A stretch of DNA of 64,000 nt from Ustilago trichophora (taxonomy: Eukaryota > Basidiomycota > Ustilaginomycetes > Ustilaginales > Ustilaginaceae), in contig OOIN01000015.1 of assembly GCA_900323505.1 (NCBI GenBank), forward strand, positions 434,001-498,000, in the 5' to 3' direction. Numbering within the stretch: the stretch's first letter is position 1; the number at the start of each line of letters is the position of its first letter. Shown one piece after another: positions 8,160-20,211 of this stretch. The notes under the pieces are model-generated. The model had not been told where the DNA came from and searched no databases. It was given only the letters and a program-made list of their open reading frames with translations. The translations under genes were made by a program, and so were the position numbers.

Positions 8160-10616
8160 ATGACGAGCAGCAGCACTCCGAGTCTCCCCCAATCGACCGC
8201 GGGGGGACAGCCAACACAGCTTCGCACAGCTCCCTCTTACGCTGGACGGTGGACAAAGCTCAACCCCAGCCTCACACCATGGATCCTCTCCCTTCTCTCC
8301 GACATGGGCTTCACCCAGATGACTCCTGTTCAAGCTTCGACCATCCCACTGTTTCTCTCGCACAAGGATGTCATTGTAGAGGCGGTGACGGGGTCAGGTA
8401 AGACGTTGGCTTTCGTGATTCCAGTATTGGAGATGCTGTTAAGGCGGACCAACAAGTTGAAGAAGGACGAAGTGGGAGCTTTGATTGTCTCGCCTACGAG
8501 GGAGCTGGCCGAGCAAATATACAAGGTTGTCATGACTTTCTTGGATGCCCAGTCGCAGGCGGAGGCCTTGGCTGAGGATCGAGACGAGGAAGAAGAGGAA
8601 GAAGAAGAATCTAGCGAAGACGACAGCGATTCCGACACCGATGTTGCCACCCGTAAAAGCAAGAAGCAAAAGCTCTCTGCGCCAACCGCACGTAAGACCA
8701 CCCGTATCTCGGGTGCCCAACTGGTAGTAGGCGGTTCGAAAAGTACCCCTCTAGACGACTACCGAACGTTCCGCGATTCTGGGCCCGACATTCTCATCGG
8801 CACTCCAGGTCGACTTGAAGAGCTGCTGACCAAAAAAGGAGTCAAAAAGTCCGAACTCGACGTCCTCATCCTCGACGAAGCCGATCGACTTCTCGACTTG
8901 GGATTCACCGAAAACCTCCACCGCATCCTCTCCCTGCTTCCCAAACAACGACGTACGGGCCTCTTCAGCGCCACGATGACAGACGCACTCTCCGAGCTCG
9001 TCCGCATGGGTCTGCGAAACCCAGTTCGCGTTGTCGTCAAAGTCGAAAGCAAATCCAAAAACGCATCAGCCTCCACGGCAAAGGACGAATCGCGACGTAC
9101 ACCAGCTTCACTGCAAAACATGTACCAAGTCTGTCGTCCCGAGAACAAGCTGGCGCAGCTGGTGCGCATCTTGCTGTTTGAAAGCAGCATCAAGGGCATG
9201 TCGGGAGGTGCACGAAAGTTTATTGTCTACTTTAGCACTTGTGCACAGGTCAATTACTTCTATTCGATCTTCAGCCAGTTGCCTCTGTTTAAACAGGAGA
9301 GGATCAAGTTGCATGCTCTGCACGGGAAGCAGACGCCAGCCAAGAGGAAGAGCATGTTCGACGGATTCGTTGCGAGTACTTCGCTAGATGCGAATGCGGG
9401 TGCGAGTGGCAAGAAGGGTGGTGGAGCAACGGTGCTATTCTGTACAGATGTTGCAGCGAGAGGGTTGGATTTGCCAGACGTTGAGGTGGTGGTGCAGTAC
9501 GATCCGCCTACAGATCCCAAAGTCTTCAGCCACAGATGTGGAAGGACCGCCAGAGCAGGTCGGAGGGGTAGGGCTATTGTAATGCTCCATTCGGGACGAG
9601 AGGAGGATTTTGTTAGCTACATGGGTGTGAAACGTATCCCGCTTGCACCGTACCCTTACCTATCTGCCACTCTCGAAGGAATCACCGAACCAGCCGCACC
9701 CGGGGAAACCTCGTCCAGCACCTCAGAAAGCGGAACAGACGGAGACTCTGCCGCACAAGAACTCGAATCCTCGATCCGAACGCTCAACAAGACCGATCGC
9801 GAAGTCTACGATCTCTCGATGCGTGCCTACGTATCCTACGTTCGGGCCTATTCCAAGCACGAAATGAGCTACATCTTTCGAACGTCGGATCTGGACCTAG
9901 CTGCGGTCGCACATGCATTCGGCATGATTCGACTCCCCGCTATGCCCGAGCTCAAGGCTCGAAAGGCCTCTGGCATGGTCTACCCGGAAGAAGAGATGGA
10001 TTTCTCTGCGATTCCGTTCAAAGATCGAACCAAGGAGCGGGCGCGATTGGCCAAGGTTGAAGAGGATGCCGCTGCCGCCGCCGCCGCCGCTGCTGCTGCT
10101 GCTGCTGTGGAATCGGACAAGTTGCGAGCTGCTGAGGAGGCAGAAGATTCCAGTGACAGCGATGACAGTGAAGCTAGCAGTGTATTTGGCGAACCGAAGA
10201 GCAAAAAGAAGAGACGATTGGGAGATGGAAGTGCATGGTCGGAGCAAAAGGAACGAAAACAACTTCGTCTTGTCAAGCGTGAAAAACGTGCAGCCAGACG
10301 CAAGTTTGTACAAGCGCAACAACACGAGCAACAGCGAAGGGAAGAAGCTGAAGCGCATGCCAGAGTCAAAGCTGTCCTTTCTTCACGTGGCAAGGGTAAA
10401 TCACGCAAAGATGGTTCCGACAACCAGCAAAAGGACAAGGAAGAGCAAGAGAAAGAGGAAGAGGATGAGGAGGAGGAGGATTGGGATCAAGAGTATCGAC
10501 AGTTGAAAAAGGAAAAGCGTCAACAACGACGTGGTGTTCGAAACGGTGATCATGGATCTGATGATGAAGATGCTATGTCTGGTGATCAGGATGAGGAACC
10601 TTTCTTTGTCCTCTGA
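8160..10616 (+). CDS. SPB4: ATP-dependent rRNA helicase SPB4 (DDX55 family)
   Basis: An 818-residue DEAD-box helicase acting in nucleolar 60S pre-ribosome assembly. Visible motifs: Q-motif GFTQMTPVQ near 50-58, Walker A AVTGSGKT at 75-82, PTRELA, GTPGR, DEAD at 239-242, SAT at 270-272, ARGLD, and HRCGRTARAG at 458-467. The region after the helicase core (YVSYVRAYSKHEMSYIF, then LDLAAVAHAFGMIRLP) is the C-terminal extension characteristic of Spb4, which separates it from Has1 and Dbp proteins. Oddities: an acidic insert (about 140-165) between motifs Ia and Ib, an Ala run near 640, and a long Lys/Glu-rich tail. It is convergent with the histidine kinase gene and lies just downstream of the 5S gene. 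Confidence 0.95.
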   Translation: MTSSSTPSLPQSTAGGQPTQLRTAPSYAGRWTKLNPSLTPWILSLLSDMGFTQMTPVQASTIPLFLSHKDVIVEAVTGSGKTLAFVIPVLEMLLRRTNKLKKDEVGALIVSPTRELAEQIYKVVMTFLDAQSQAEALAEDRDEEEEEEEESSEDDSDSDTDVATRKSKKQKLSAPTARKTTRISGAQLVVGGSKSTPLDDYRTFRDSGPDILIGTPGRLEELLTKKGVKKSELDVLILDEADRLLDLGFTENLHRILSLLPKQRRTGLFSATMTDALSELVRMGLRNPVRVVVKVESKSKNASASTAKDESRRTPASLQNMYQVCRPENKLAQLVRILLFESSIKGMSGGARKFIVYFSTCAQVNYFYSIFSQLPLFKQERIKLHALHGKQTPAKRKSMFDGFVASTSLDANAGASGKKGGGATVLFCTDVAARGLDLPDVEVVVQYDPPTDPKVFSHRCGRTARAGRRGRAIVMLHSGREEDFVSYMGVKRIPLAPYPYLSATLEGITEPAAPGETSSSTSESGTDGDSAAQELESSIRTLNKTDREVYDLSMRAYVSYVRAYSKHEMSYIFRTSDLDLAAVAHAFGMIRLPAMPELKARKASGMVYPEEEMDFSAIPFKDRTKERARLAKVEEDAAAAAAAAAAAAAVESDKLRAAEEAEDSSDSDDSEASSVFGEPKSKKKRRLGDGSAWSEQKERKQLRLVKREKRAARRKFVQAQQHEQQRREEAEAHARVKAVLSSRGKGKSRKDGSDNQQKDKEEQEKEEEDEEEEDWDQEYRQLKKEKRQQRRGVRNGDHGSDDEDAMSGDQDEEPFFVL

Positions 10617-11042
10617 GAACAAAACCCTCACTTGACTTTTTCCAGCAGTTCACTTTTTTTTTTGCAATCCACACCTTCCACACGCACAACACGCATCCTC
10701 TCGTTTGTGATCGTCTTCCCACCTTCAACACAAGAAAAAGCGTCCAGTTCTCTCAGAACACAAGTTGATTCCTTCAGGATGGATCAGCGTAAAAGTACAC
10801 TTGAAAGCGCGAATAGAAAGCGAGAAATGAGCGCAAAGGAAAACCACCGGCTAGTATACCTTGTCACAGAGGCCGATGTATGATTTGACGAGGCACCCGT
10901 AACCAAAGAGTATATATCAAAAACGTGAGAGGGCAAGACATTGTAAACCAAGACAAAGAGGGATGGGGAAGAGGAAGGGGAGGAAAGTCTAAGATAAGTT
11001 TATAGGGGAGACAGAGTTTCAAGGTCCAGAGTAGTAATGGGT
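10617..11042. other. Intergenic region between convergent SPB4 and histidine kinase genes
   Basis: About 425 bases containing the two 3' ends. It has short T and A runs and no convincing reading frame. Confidence 0.5.
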
Positions 11043-14000
11043 CTATGTTCGAACGTGAATTTGGGCCGCATCGTCGACTGAGACTTGGCTAGCATCGTCG
11101 TTGTCCTCCAACGATTCTTCCATCGATACGCCAAGAGATGGACCCTCGTGTCCATCTTCCATGGCGCGGACGACTTCTCCTTCGAGATCGCGTCCCAACC
11201 CACCCTGTTCGCGCGACGACCGACGGATGAAGATAGGTGGTTTATCCGCCATCGCCGTTTCCGGGGCCGAGAGCACCTTGGGTACAGGCTTGCATTTGGC
11301 AGGAATGGGTTCGTTGGCTACCACTTTGACAGGACCGTGCCGTAACAGTCGGCGTTTGCTGCTCTTGCCAAGTTTGGGAGTCGCCCGGATTTCGGGTGCG
11401 GCGTCTTCGTCGCTCTCGGCGCGTGAAGTTGGATTGGATGCCTCAGCGACCAGATCGCCCAGCACTGAACTGTTGTCGCTCTGATGATGCAAGCCTACAA
11501 ACTCGACTGTTTGCGACGAGGCTGATAGCGAACCTGCTTGCGACGACGAGGCGAGGACGGGTGTGGCGGTGGCAGCAATTTCAGCTGCTACTGCCTCGCG
11601 TTCAGCAATCGGGTTGAACGAACCACGACGGCCAGATTGGATCGAACGTGGACCCATGACAGTCTCGGTCGAGTCGCGCTCGATCAGTTGGGGCGGAGAC
11701 CCTGGCTGACCCGCCGTTGGGATCGTCACCTCCAATCCGCCACCGTCGGGCTTTTTGACGCCAAAGTAGTCGCCGTGGACAGGTGGCGCAACGTATCTCG
11801 AAAGACTCTGTCGCGTAGAGGGGTCAAACAGCCACTTGACCAGCGTAGACTCGAGAGCTGCGCTCTTGACCGGCTTGGACAGGTAGTCGGACATACCTGC
11901 CGCCAGGCACTTTTCACGATCGCCTCGGATGGCCGATGCCGTCATGGCAATAATGGGAGTGGTGCGGACATCGACGCTGTCCGATTTTCGCAATCGCTTG
12001 GTCGCCTCGTAACCATCACAGTTGGGCATGTGGCAGTCCATGAGGATCAAATCGTAAGGATGCTTGCCAACCTCCTCGATGGCCTCGAGACCGTCCTTGG
12101 CAACCTTGCAGCTGAAGCCCATCTTCTTGAGCGTCTTGAGCGCGATCTGTGCATTGATCAAGTTGTCTTCAGCAACCAGGATCCAAATGTCTTTCCTTGG
12201 TCGCTGCAAAGGGTTCTCGCTGACACCGAGGCTGCTGGTGGCTTCGTCCATCTGAATCTCGGGAATCGCCTCCTCGTCCGGCGACGAATCGCCGCTCGAT
12301 TCGAGTGTTGGCACCTTGTCAAACGGAATGCTGAACCACGCATTAGATCCCTTGTTCTCCACTGACTCGAGGCCAATGGTGCCGCCCATAAGGTCAACCA
12401 GGTTCTTGCAAATGGAAAGACCGAGACCAGTACCGCCGAAACGACGAGCAAAGGAGGGGTCGGCCTGACTGAAGGGCTGGAAGAGCTTCTTGAGCGTCGT
12501 CTGCGAGATACCGCAACCGGTGTCGCGCACTTCGAAATGGACGTGCAGGCTCTTCTGGTTCTCGTAGGTCTCGATGACGCGAAGCGTGATGGAGCCCATG
12601 GCGGTAAACTTGATCGCGTTGGTCAGCAGGTTGGTCAGCACCTGTCGCAATCTGCCGGCATCGCCGATAATCTGGCCAGTGTAGTTGAGCTGGCACTCGT
12701 TGCGGAACTCGAGACCCTTCTTCTGGGTGGCAAACGTGAGCATCTTTTGTGTGTCCATGATGACGACGTTCAGATTGAAGGCGGTCTTTTCGAGATCCAT
12801 CTTGCCCAGCTCGAGCTTCTCAAAGTCAAGAATGTCGTTGATCACAGTGAGCAGTGCGTCAGCGGATCGCTGGATGTTTTCGGCAAAGTCACGCTGCTCC
12901 TTGGTCAGCGGCGTGTCGCACAGCAGTTCCGAGAGACCAATCACACCGGCAATGGGTGTTCGGATCTCGTGACTCATGTTGGCCAGGAATTCGGACTTGA
13001 TGCGGCTGGCCTCCTTGGCAGCAGTCTCGGCAGCGAGGGCGCGCGACCTCTCGAGCATCGACTCCTCGAGCTTGAGCTCGGCACGTCGGCGGTCAGTGAT
13101 ATCCATCGAGGCACCCACGACACCAATGATAGGACCCTCGTTGGCATCGTGCTCGTATGATTCTTCGCGTTGTGGTGTGTATTGAGTGCGGAACCAGCGA
13201 CCTTCGATCTCCATCTCCTGCACCACGGATTCGCCGTTGAGAGCACGGCTGATGGCTTCGCGGATGCCTGGCGAGTCCCACACTTCGTAGATGCTGCGAC
13301 CGATCATGCTGCGCTGGTTGGAGCGCTTGCCCTGGCCGCTAACAGCACTCTGGCTGTTGGTCTGCGACTCGGCATCCTTGATGTCCTCGCTGCGTGCAAG
13401 GGTAGTTCCGGTGCCCGAGAGCGAGCCAGACATCGAGTTACCGGAGCCAGAGCCGTCGCCGTCGGATCCGTTGGGGGTGCCGGGGGCGAGGCGCAGGGAT
13501 CGAACCCCGGGACCTTCAGCAATGGTGATGATGGCGTCTCGGTCAATGGCCCAAATGGTGACGTGCGCGTGGTTGATGACGCTGGTGAGCTGAGCTTGCG
13601 ATTTGCGCGAAGCTTCCAATGCCTTGACCTCGTTGTCACAGTCAGTGCAACTGCCGTACCACTTGATGACCTTGCCCGTGTTCTGATCGCGGAGCGGCAG
13701 CGCGCGGCCAAGCATCCACTTGTACACGCCGTCATACCTTCTGCAACGGTACATGACCTGGTAGGGTTCTCCGGTGCGCAACGAGTGGGACCAGCGCTTG
13801 TTGGTCTCCTCCATATCATCTTCGTGGAAGACGCGCTGCCAGCCAACGCCGGAAGAGTTGTTCGGATCGAGACCGGTGTAGCGGTACCAGCCCTCGTTGT
13901 ACCAGTCGTGGTGACCGTCGGGGCGTGTCGTCCAAAGCAACTGGGGCATACTGTCACAGATGGTACGGAAATATTCTTCGCCCTTCTTCTCCACCTCGAG

Positions 14001-15843
14001 CTTGTGGTTGAGGTCCTGATCGGTGACATCGACCAGAGTAATGACACCTCCAATGTGCTCTCCGAAGCCGCCAGCATCACGCATGGGCTTGGCGCTGATC
14101 TCGTAGACGCGACGGACACCGGTATCGGTAGCCATGCAGCCGATGCGAACGGGTTTGGTGAGCTGCCCAAGGATGGCTGCACGGTAGATGGGCCAGTTCT
14201 GTTCTGGGAAGGGCTGGGTAAAGTCCTCTGTGTAGCAGTCCATGACATCGGAAAGCCAGGAGAGATCGACCTCGAGACCTTCCTTTTTGGGCTTGGGCGC
14301 TTCCTGCTTGGGCTTGTCCTGCGGGTTCTTCTTTTCAAACATCTTGAGCATCTCGTCGCATGCACGGTTGCGGACAACGGTGGATCCATCCGACGAGAGG
14401 GCCATGATGGCCGTCTCGATGGTGTGGAAAACGGCCTCCTTGAGCGTGTCAGCCTTGCTGAGCTGCAAGTCGGCGGGGCTCATGCGCCTCTCAGCGAGAC
14501 GGGTAGGAACGATGCTGATGGTAAAGTAGGACTCGTGAGGGAGTAGAGAGGCGCTTCGCGTCTCCATGGAATCGGTGCGGTTGGGCAGAGCGAGCGGCTG
14601 GCCTTGCTCATGCGACCAAAACTGCTTGTCGGCGTCCGAGGCGAGGTTTCGGGCAAAGTGGTTGTTGAATGTTTCCGAAAAGACCTCATCGGTGGGATGC
14701 CAAGCAGAGATGGACATGTCTGCGGAGAACATCTTTTGGTCGTCCTGGAGAAAGGTGAGACGGGTGAGGACGGGAGGCGCCCAAGCAGCGGTGGCTCTGA
14801 CCTGGGCGGCTTCGTTGAGCGCTGTGGTGAAGTCTTCGCGGTGCTTTTCGGAGATGAGCTTCTCCATGGTCTGACCCATGCAGCTGACGCCGGTCATGAG
14901 GAAGATGCTCTCGCATGGACGATTCATCATGCGAATCCTCCTGTTGTGGTCGAGAACGAGGATGGGGGTGGGCGCAAAGTAGAGCGCCCTGACGGACTCG
15001 TCGAGATCAAACATCCTGACGGAGGAAGAATCGGAATAGTAGGACGATGGACCGGAGGGGAAGGGTTGCTGAAGGCTGCTGGGGGGGGGAACGCGGATCA
15101 AAGTTGGACGGATTGGATCTGCGCGAAGTTGCGTTGGAGATGGAAGTGACGGGGGAGTCGGGATTGGCGCCGGTACCGGTAGCTGGGTTGGACTGGGATC
15201 CAAAGCTGCTGTTGGAACGAGGAGGATTAGGCACTCTGGGCGTCGAGACGGCACGAGTGGGTGGAAGAGGAGTGTAGTGAGGGCCGGGAAGCACTTCCTG
15301 AAAAGGAGTGAGTGGGACCGAGGTGTTGTCAGCGGTGGAGGTGGACGAGAGAGCTCCACCGCTTGGGCTCTCGAAGCGCGCCCTTTTGGTGGAAGGGGAG
15401 GCAGCGGCAAGGGCTGCCTGGGCAGGATGGGTGGATACTTTGGCCGAGTGCGAATTGGCAAGGGGATCGATGGAGGCCTCTGTTACGGGTCGCTTGCGTG
15501 ACTGAGGGGGTTGAAGAGGATCTTGGCGAGCAGGATGGTCTGAAATGGTGACAGAGATCAAAGATACTCCGGAGATGTTCTGGGACTCGTTGGAATTGAG
15601 CCCTAGAACTGGAGTATCGTCAAAGGCGGGGCTGTGATGGAGAAGATCAAGAAAGATGGAGACTGCTTGTGGAGAAGCGAGTCGATGCTGCCCAAGACGA
15701 GGACAAGGTGAAGGCGAAGCCGGGATCGGAAGAGCTGTCCAAGAAGGAGTGAGTGGTGTCAAGGAGAGTCGAGACGAGCTGCGTGATGCTTCCACCTGGT
15801 TCTGCACAAAGTGGGTGAAGAGAAACCAGTGACGCCAGCGCAA
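11043..15843 (-). CDS. Hybrid histidine kinase with multiple PAS domains; reading frame broken in the N-terminal part
   Basis: A cytosolic-type fungal hybrid sensor kinase. From the Met at 15014 (MFDLDESVRALYF) one frame runs 1323 residues: PAS domains (first near residues 10-100, a clear PAS-PAC around FRTICDSMPQLLWTT, and another before the kinase), HisKA with phospho-acceptor His in SHEIRTP (codon 12969-12971, residue about 682), HATPase with GTGLGLSIC, and a receiver with Asp in LILMDCHM (codon 12036-12038, residue about 993) and Lys in LSKPVK. The C-terminal tail is disordered. Upstream of 15014 the plausible Ser/Pro-rich N-terminus lies in a different frame (15007-15843). Removing one C from the C9 run at 15081-15089 would join the frames and give 1599 residues. 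Either this is an indel, or an intron is present, or translation starts at 15014. No membrane segment is seen, so the signal sensed is unknown. Phosphotransfer to an HPt protein and the HOG pathway is family inference. Confidence 0.85.
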
Positions 15844-16108
15844 AGGGTGACCAGAAAACGGAAAGAGTGTAGAAGAAACCCTGCTCCCTATGATCGTTCG
15901 CGGGAAGACCGCAGCGACGATACCAAGTGTGGGGAGGCGGAAAGGGTCGTGGATGATGGTGAAGAGACAGAGAGGCGAGCGAAACGGATGGCGAACAATG
16001 CAGCCAGGGACCGTCGAGCAAAATCAACGAACGGCACGTCAGCCGCAGCGAGTGGACCGGTTTGGGAGGACGAGAAATTTGTCAAAGCAGCCAAGCCAGC
16101 CAAGGAAG

Positions 16109-16150
<42 letters not shown>

Positions 16151-19100
16151 ACAGCAGCAGTGATGGACCAAAACAGCAAGGGCACGGAAGCAGAGAAGAG
16201 AAAAGAGAGAGAGACAGTGTCGTCGTCCACCGAAGCCGGGGTCGGTGGTGCATCCGGGCGCGCACAAAATCCGCGTCGGTCGGTGGGATGCGAGGCGGCA
16301 GCAGCAGCAGCACAGAGAAGCCAGAGTGCAGATGGATGACCAAGAAAATTGAAGAGAGCAGTAGTAAAAATGAAGCGGTCAGCGCGATGTCACTGGCAGA
16401 TCGAAAAAAAGATTCAGGCACAACACCACCAAATCTGAGAAACGCAAATTTGGTGTGTGTGGGTCATTGCCGTGGAAAAAGTCGAAAAACCAGAACCATA
16501 AAAAAAGAAAATTCAAAAAAAAGGGCAAAACACGACACAACTCGACCCTGAAGAGCCAGCGGAAGCCTTGCTTTCGCCTTGCGATATTGCCGGCATGACC
16601 AAGGCAAGGATCCGTGGAACAAGGGCTACCACACTTGGGACGGAGAATCAAAGCTGTCCATCCAATGAACCTAGAGGAACACAAGAAAACGGAGCTGGAG
16701 TCCGAATCGTTTCCAACTCACCTTTGGTTTTGACGGTAGACAGAGCCGCCGATAGAAGTCAAACTGCTGAGAAGAGAATCGAGATGATCAAGAAAAATCT
16801 CAGCACACCGGTGGAAGAAGCAGAAGAAAAAGAAGAGAAAAAAAAACCCCCCTCGACAACTGTTGTTGAGTGCGCGATGCTTGAGGTCAAACCCCGACGG
16901 ATCTTTGAAAATCCCATTTGACTGCTCACCTACCTGCTGAATGCAAGATCTAGGTCGCTGATGCAGTCCTTGCGATCGTAACCGACAGCCAGCCAAAGAG
17001 CGGTCAAAAGAAAAATGGAATTCAAAATTCCACCTTTTTTGTTTGGTCTTTATTTTGCCGCGTGCAAACCAGTTGCGGAGATAGCCACGAGCAAGAAGAG
17101 GTCTTGTCAGTTTCCTCCCTTCAGAACCGCTGTCGAGTGTCGGATCAGCATCATCTACTTGAGCAGTGTGGCAGCCTGTGATGGTTGGGGCATGACCGGG
17201 TTGGTTGGCTGGGTTTCGGTCTATCTCTCTCCAGCAGACGGGCGTCGAATTGATCAACATCGATCCGAACCGACGTCTCACCTTGACCCTGCTCTTACTG
17301 CAGATGCAGCTCAGGGTTGTCGCCTAGGGTGCATCCGCGGTACTGTACTACGGGTCGCTGTGTTGCACTGTACAGTATGCAAGCATGGCGGGGTCTGCTC
17401 TTCGGTCCAGCTGTGCAGCGTAATGACGAGCTGCATCTTTGAAGGTGAAAGAAATTTCTCCCCTTCGACGCAACTTGGTGTTGCCAAAAGGCCACCAACT
17501 CCCAACAGCATGTGTGGGAACGTTAAAACTTACGATTGGGTTGCGAGATGGATGATCTCTATCTTCTCTCTTCTGTTCGCCAAGATGAGCAAATGCAACA
17601 TTTTTGTGCAACCAAGGGACAGAGAAAGCATTAGCGGGTCAGCCCAAAGAAAGAAGAAAAAGGGAAAAAAAAAAAATAAATAAAAAAAATAAATAAAAAA
17701 TCGAAAAATTTGGAGCCGGAAAATGGGGAGAAAAAGGGGCGTTGGGTTGCGTGTGTTACTGCTGGTTCCGCCTGCGGGATGCGATCAGCTCCCTCGCTTC
17801 TGCACAATTTCCAGATTCACTTCTGTCAGAGCGCATGGGAAGAGCCGTGTAACGCCGCCTCGATTGCGTGGAGAGAAGGTCATGACCCGATCTATATAGA
17901 ATCACCGATTTCAGGGACGTATCTCGATAGACGCAGCCCTGCCTTACACCTTTCCCCTCTCCACGCCTTCTACCGGCTCGTGTCGTTGCAGCGCACCAGC
18001 ACCAAAGACGCCAGGTCTGATCTCAGAAGCCCAATATCGACAGACGGCAGCCGATTTACCGGGTTTCCGTCCAGCCGAAGTGTGCGCCGGATCGATCTCG
18101 TGTCATGACTCACCTTGAGTGGGTGCTTTTGCGAGCTGTGATGGAGTTGATAGCGATCGTGAGACGCCGTCGAGCGATGTCAAACTGCGCGACAGCTTCT
18201 GTGTGCTAGAGTCCGTGACTGTGTGAAGGTGAGAGAGCTGTTTGTTGTCGGAGAGTGAGTTGAGGCGGTGCGAACAAGTCGTACTCTGTATCTCGGCTGA
18301 GAGCGCTTTTGAAGATGCGGTCAAGCTTTGGATAGCCCGTTTAGCGATGGAGATGTCGATGAAGGGTGTGAAGATGATGGTGGTGGTAGGTAGGGGAATT
18401 AAAGCTTCGAGATGATGAGACGGTTCTTTGTCGTCAGATCGAGTCTCAAACGCTGGTCAAAGCATAACCAATTGATACGGTAGTCGATCGAAGGAGTTAA
18501 GGTAACCGCACAGGGCATCGCGGCACCTGCAAGTTGGACCGGCTTTTGCTCTGAGCCCAATTTAACCCACACATCAACAAGAACCAACTCTCTAGAGTTC
18601 GCCGTCTAGCCCACCTAGATGCATTGCTGCATCCCCTTCCAACGCATTCATCCTGATCAACGCAGCAAGACTGTTGTCAGCTCAACGTTGGTCGTAGCAT
18701 TGCTGTGTTGATCTCAAAGTGTGGTTTGGCCCTGGCTATCAGGAAATGAAGCTCAGGTTCGCAGAAAAACGCAAAATTAGAGCTTTCCGCAAGGGGTTCG
18801 CCGCACACGTTTCACAGCAAGGCTGGACCTCGAGTCCAAAAGGCCTACAGAGTACAATCTACGCGCACCGTGGGGAAGATTACAAATTCGAATTCCAAAA
18901 GGTCTGGACCACGCTGCTCCTTATGTCTTGTCATCAGTCTAAAATAATATCAGTTCCACAGCCCGTCTCTCCTCCCCTGATCTCGACCAGAGTCTTGGCC
19001 ATCAACGTTCCTGTCAGCTTCTGCATAGCCGCTACAAGCTCACGAGTGCGACCATCAGACTCCTAGCCCGAGGTTCCTACAGCCTCAAGAGGTGTGACCG

Positions 19101-19364
19101 ACGCACAACCAGAGGATGTGCACGAATCTAAACGTGTGCGGTCAGATGGAACATGAACAGGACAGCAAATCACAAAGCGAACAGGTATCAGATAGCTGCT
19201 CGTTGCTCCACGCTGCACAGACTTGCACTACTTTCTCTCTTGGCTTGTTTCTTAGAATGCTGATGATTGGCAAAAAGAAGACGAGACGTTGCATACATTA
19301 CAAGGAGACATAAGACGGGACGACATGAGACTCAAATCCAAAATGGGCTGCCTACATACACCGT
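15844..19364. other. Long intergenic region between the histidine kinase and malate synthase genes
   Basis: About 3.5 kb with no gene I can support. It contains an AG microsatellite (16112-16146) and an A/T-rich patch (17665-17710). On the minus strand there are good splice-donor-like sites after 18114 (CAAG|GTGAGT), 16931 (CAG|GTAGGTGAG) and 16722 (AAAG|GTGAGT), the last preceded by an acceptor-like tract ending TTCTCAGCAG near 16764. A C/T-rich leader-like stretch lies at 18320-18400. These could be a spliced 5' leader of the histidine kinase, but no protein frame confirms it. Plus-strand frames, including 18719-19066, are not recognisable. Confidence 0.4.
16112..16146. repeat. AG/CT dinucleotide microsatellite
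   Basis: About 17 uninterrupted AG units, lying about 270 bases upstream of the earliest candidate start codon of the histidine kinase (minus strand). On the transcript strand it is a CT tract, common in fungal promoters and leaders. Confidence 0.9.
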
Positions 19365-20175
19365 TTAGATGCGGGCAGGGGCGTGCTGGTGAGGGAGGTG
19401 CGAGTAGAGAGCCGAGGTAAGGAACTCGTCCGGTGCAGGGGCGCGAACCTGGTCGGCAATGTATCGCTTGGCCTTCTCGACACTAGCGCCAATCTTGGAC
19501 ACCTTGGCGGCCTCCTCGTCGAGGATGCGGTCGACGTAGGCGGGGGTGATGGCGTTGCCCTCGGCAGTCTTCTGCTTGTGGTACACCCACGACCAGAGAC
19601 CAAGACGCGAAATCTCACCAGTGGCAGCGTCCTCCATCATGTTGGCGACGGGAACACAGCCGAGACCGTTGAGCCAGTTGGCGCAGTAGACGAGCAGAGC
19701 AGCGACGTTGGCACGCACACCAGCCTCGGTGATCTGACCGGGAACGTTCGAGTTGAGCAGGTCGAGCGCCGACACCTTGACCTCCTCGCGGCGGACGTGG
19801 TACTGGTTGGGGCCGAGCATGTTCTTGTCAAAGATCTCCAGCGCGATCTTGACAAGCGCAGGGTGGGCGACCCAGGTACCGTCGTGACCCGCCTGAACCT
19901 CGCGGAGCTTGTCGGCACGCACCTTCTCCATGGCAGCGTCGTTGGCCTGCGGGTTGTCCTTGATGGGGATCTGAGCAGCCATACCACCGATAGCGGCGAC
20001 ACCACGCTTGTGGCAAGTCTGGATGAGCAGGTTGACGTAGGCCTGCATGAAGGGGACGGTCATGGTGACGGCAGAGCGGTCGGGCAGGATCGAGCCGCTG
20101 TTGTAGCGCTGACGCTTGATGAACGAGAAGATGTAATCCCATCGACCACAGTTGAGACCCGACGAGTGCTGGCGA

Positions 20176-20211
<36 letters not shown>

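Noticed and set aside
13488..13516. GATCGAACCCCGGGA resembling an inverted tRNA T arm
   Set aside because: It lies within the histidine kinase coding sequence and no cloverleaf forms around it.
13170..14546. 458-codon plus-strand frame over the histidine kinase
   Set aside because: It lies opposite conserved PAS domains; no motifs; a result of codon bias.
11043..15461. Histidine kinase start at 15461 (MPIRTRPKYPP)
   Set aside because: The first 140 codons of this frame are Pro/Leu/Arg-rich with no family character; the overlapping frame from 15843 is a better N-terminus up to the C9 run, and the domain itself starts at 15014.
15811..16551. 246-codon Arg/Glu/Lys-rich plus-strand frame
   Set aside because: Composition is driven by the AG microsatellite and purine-rich antisense of the kinase leader; no motifs.
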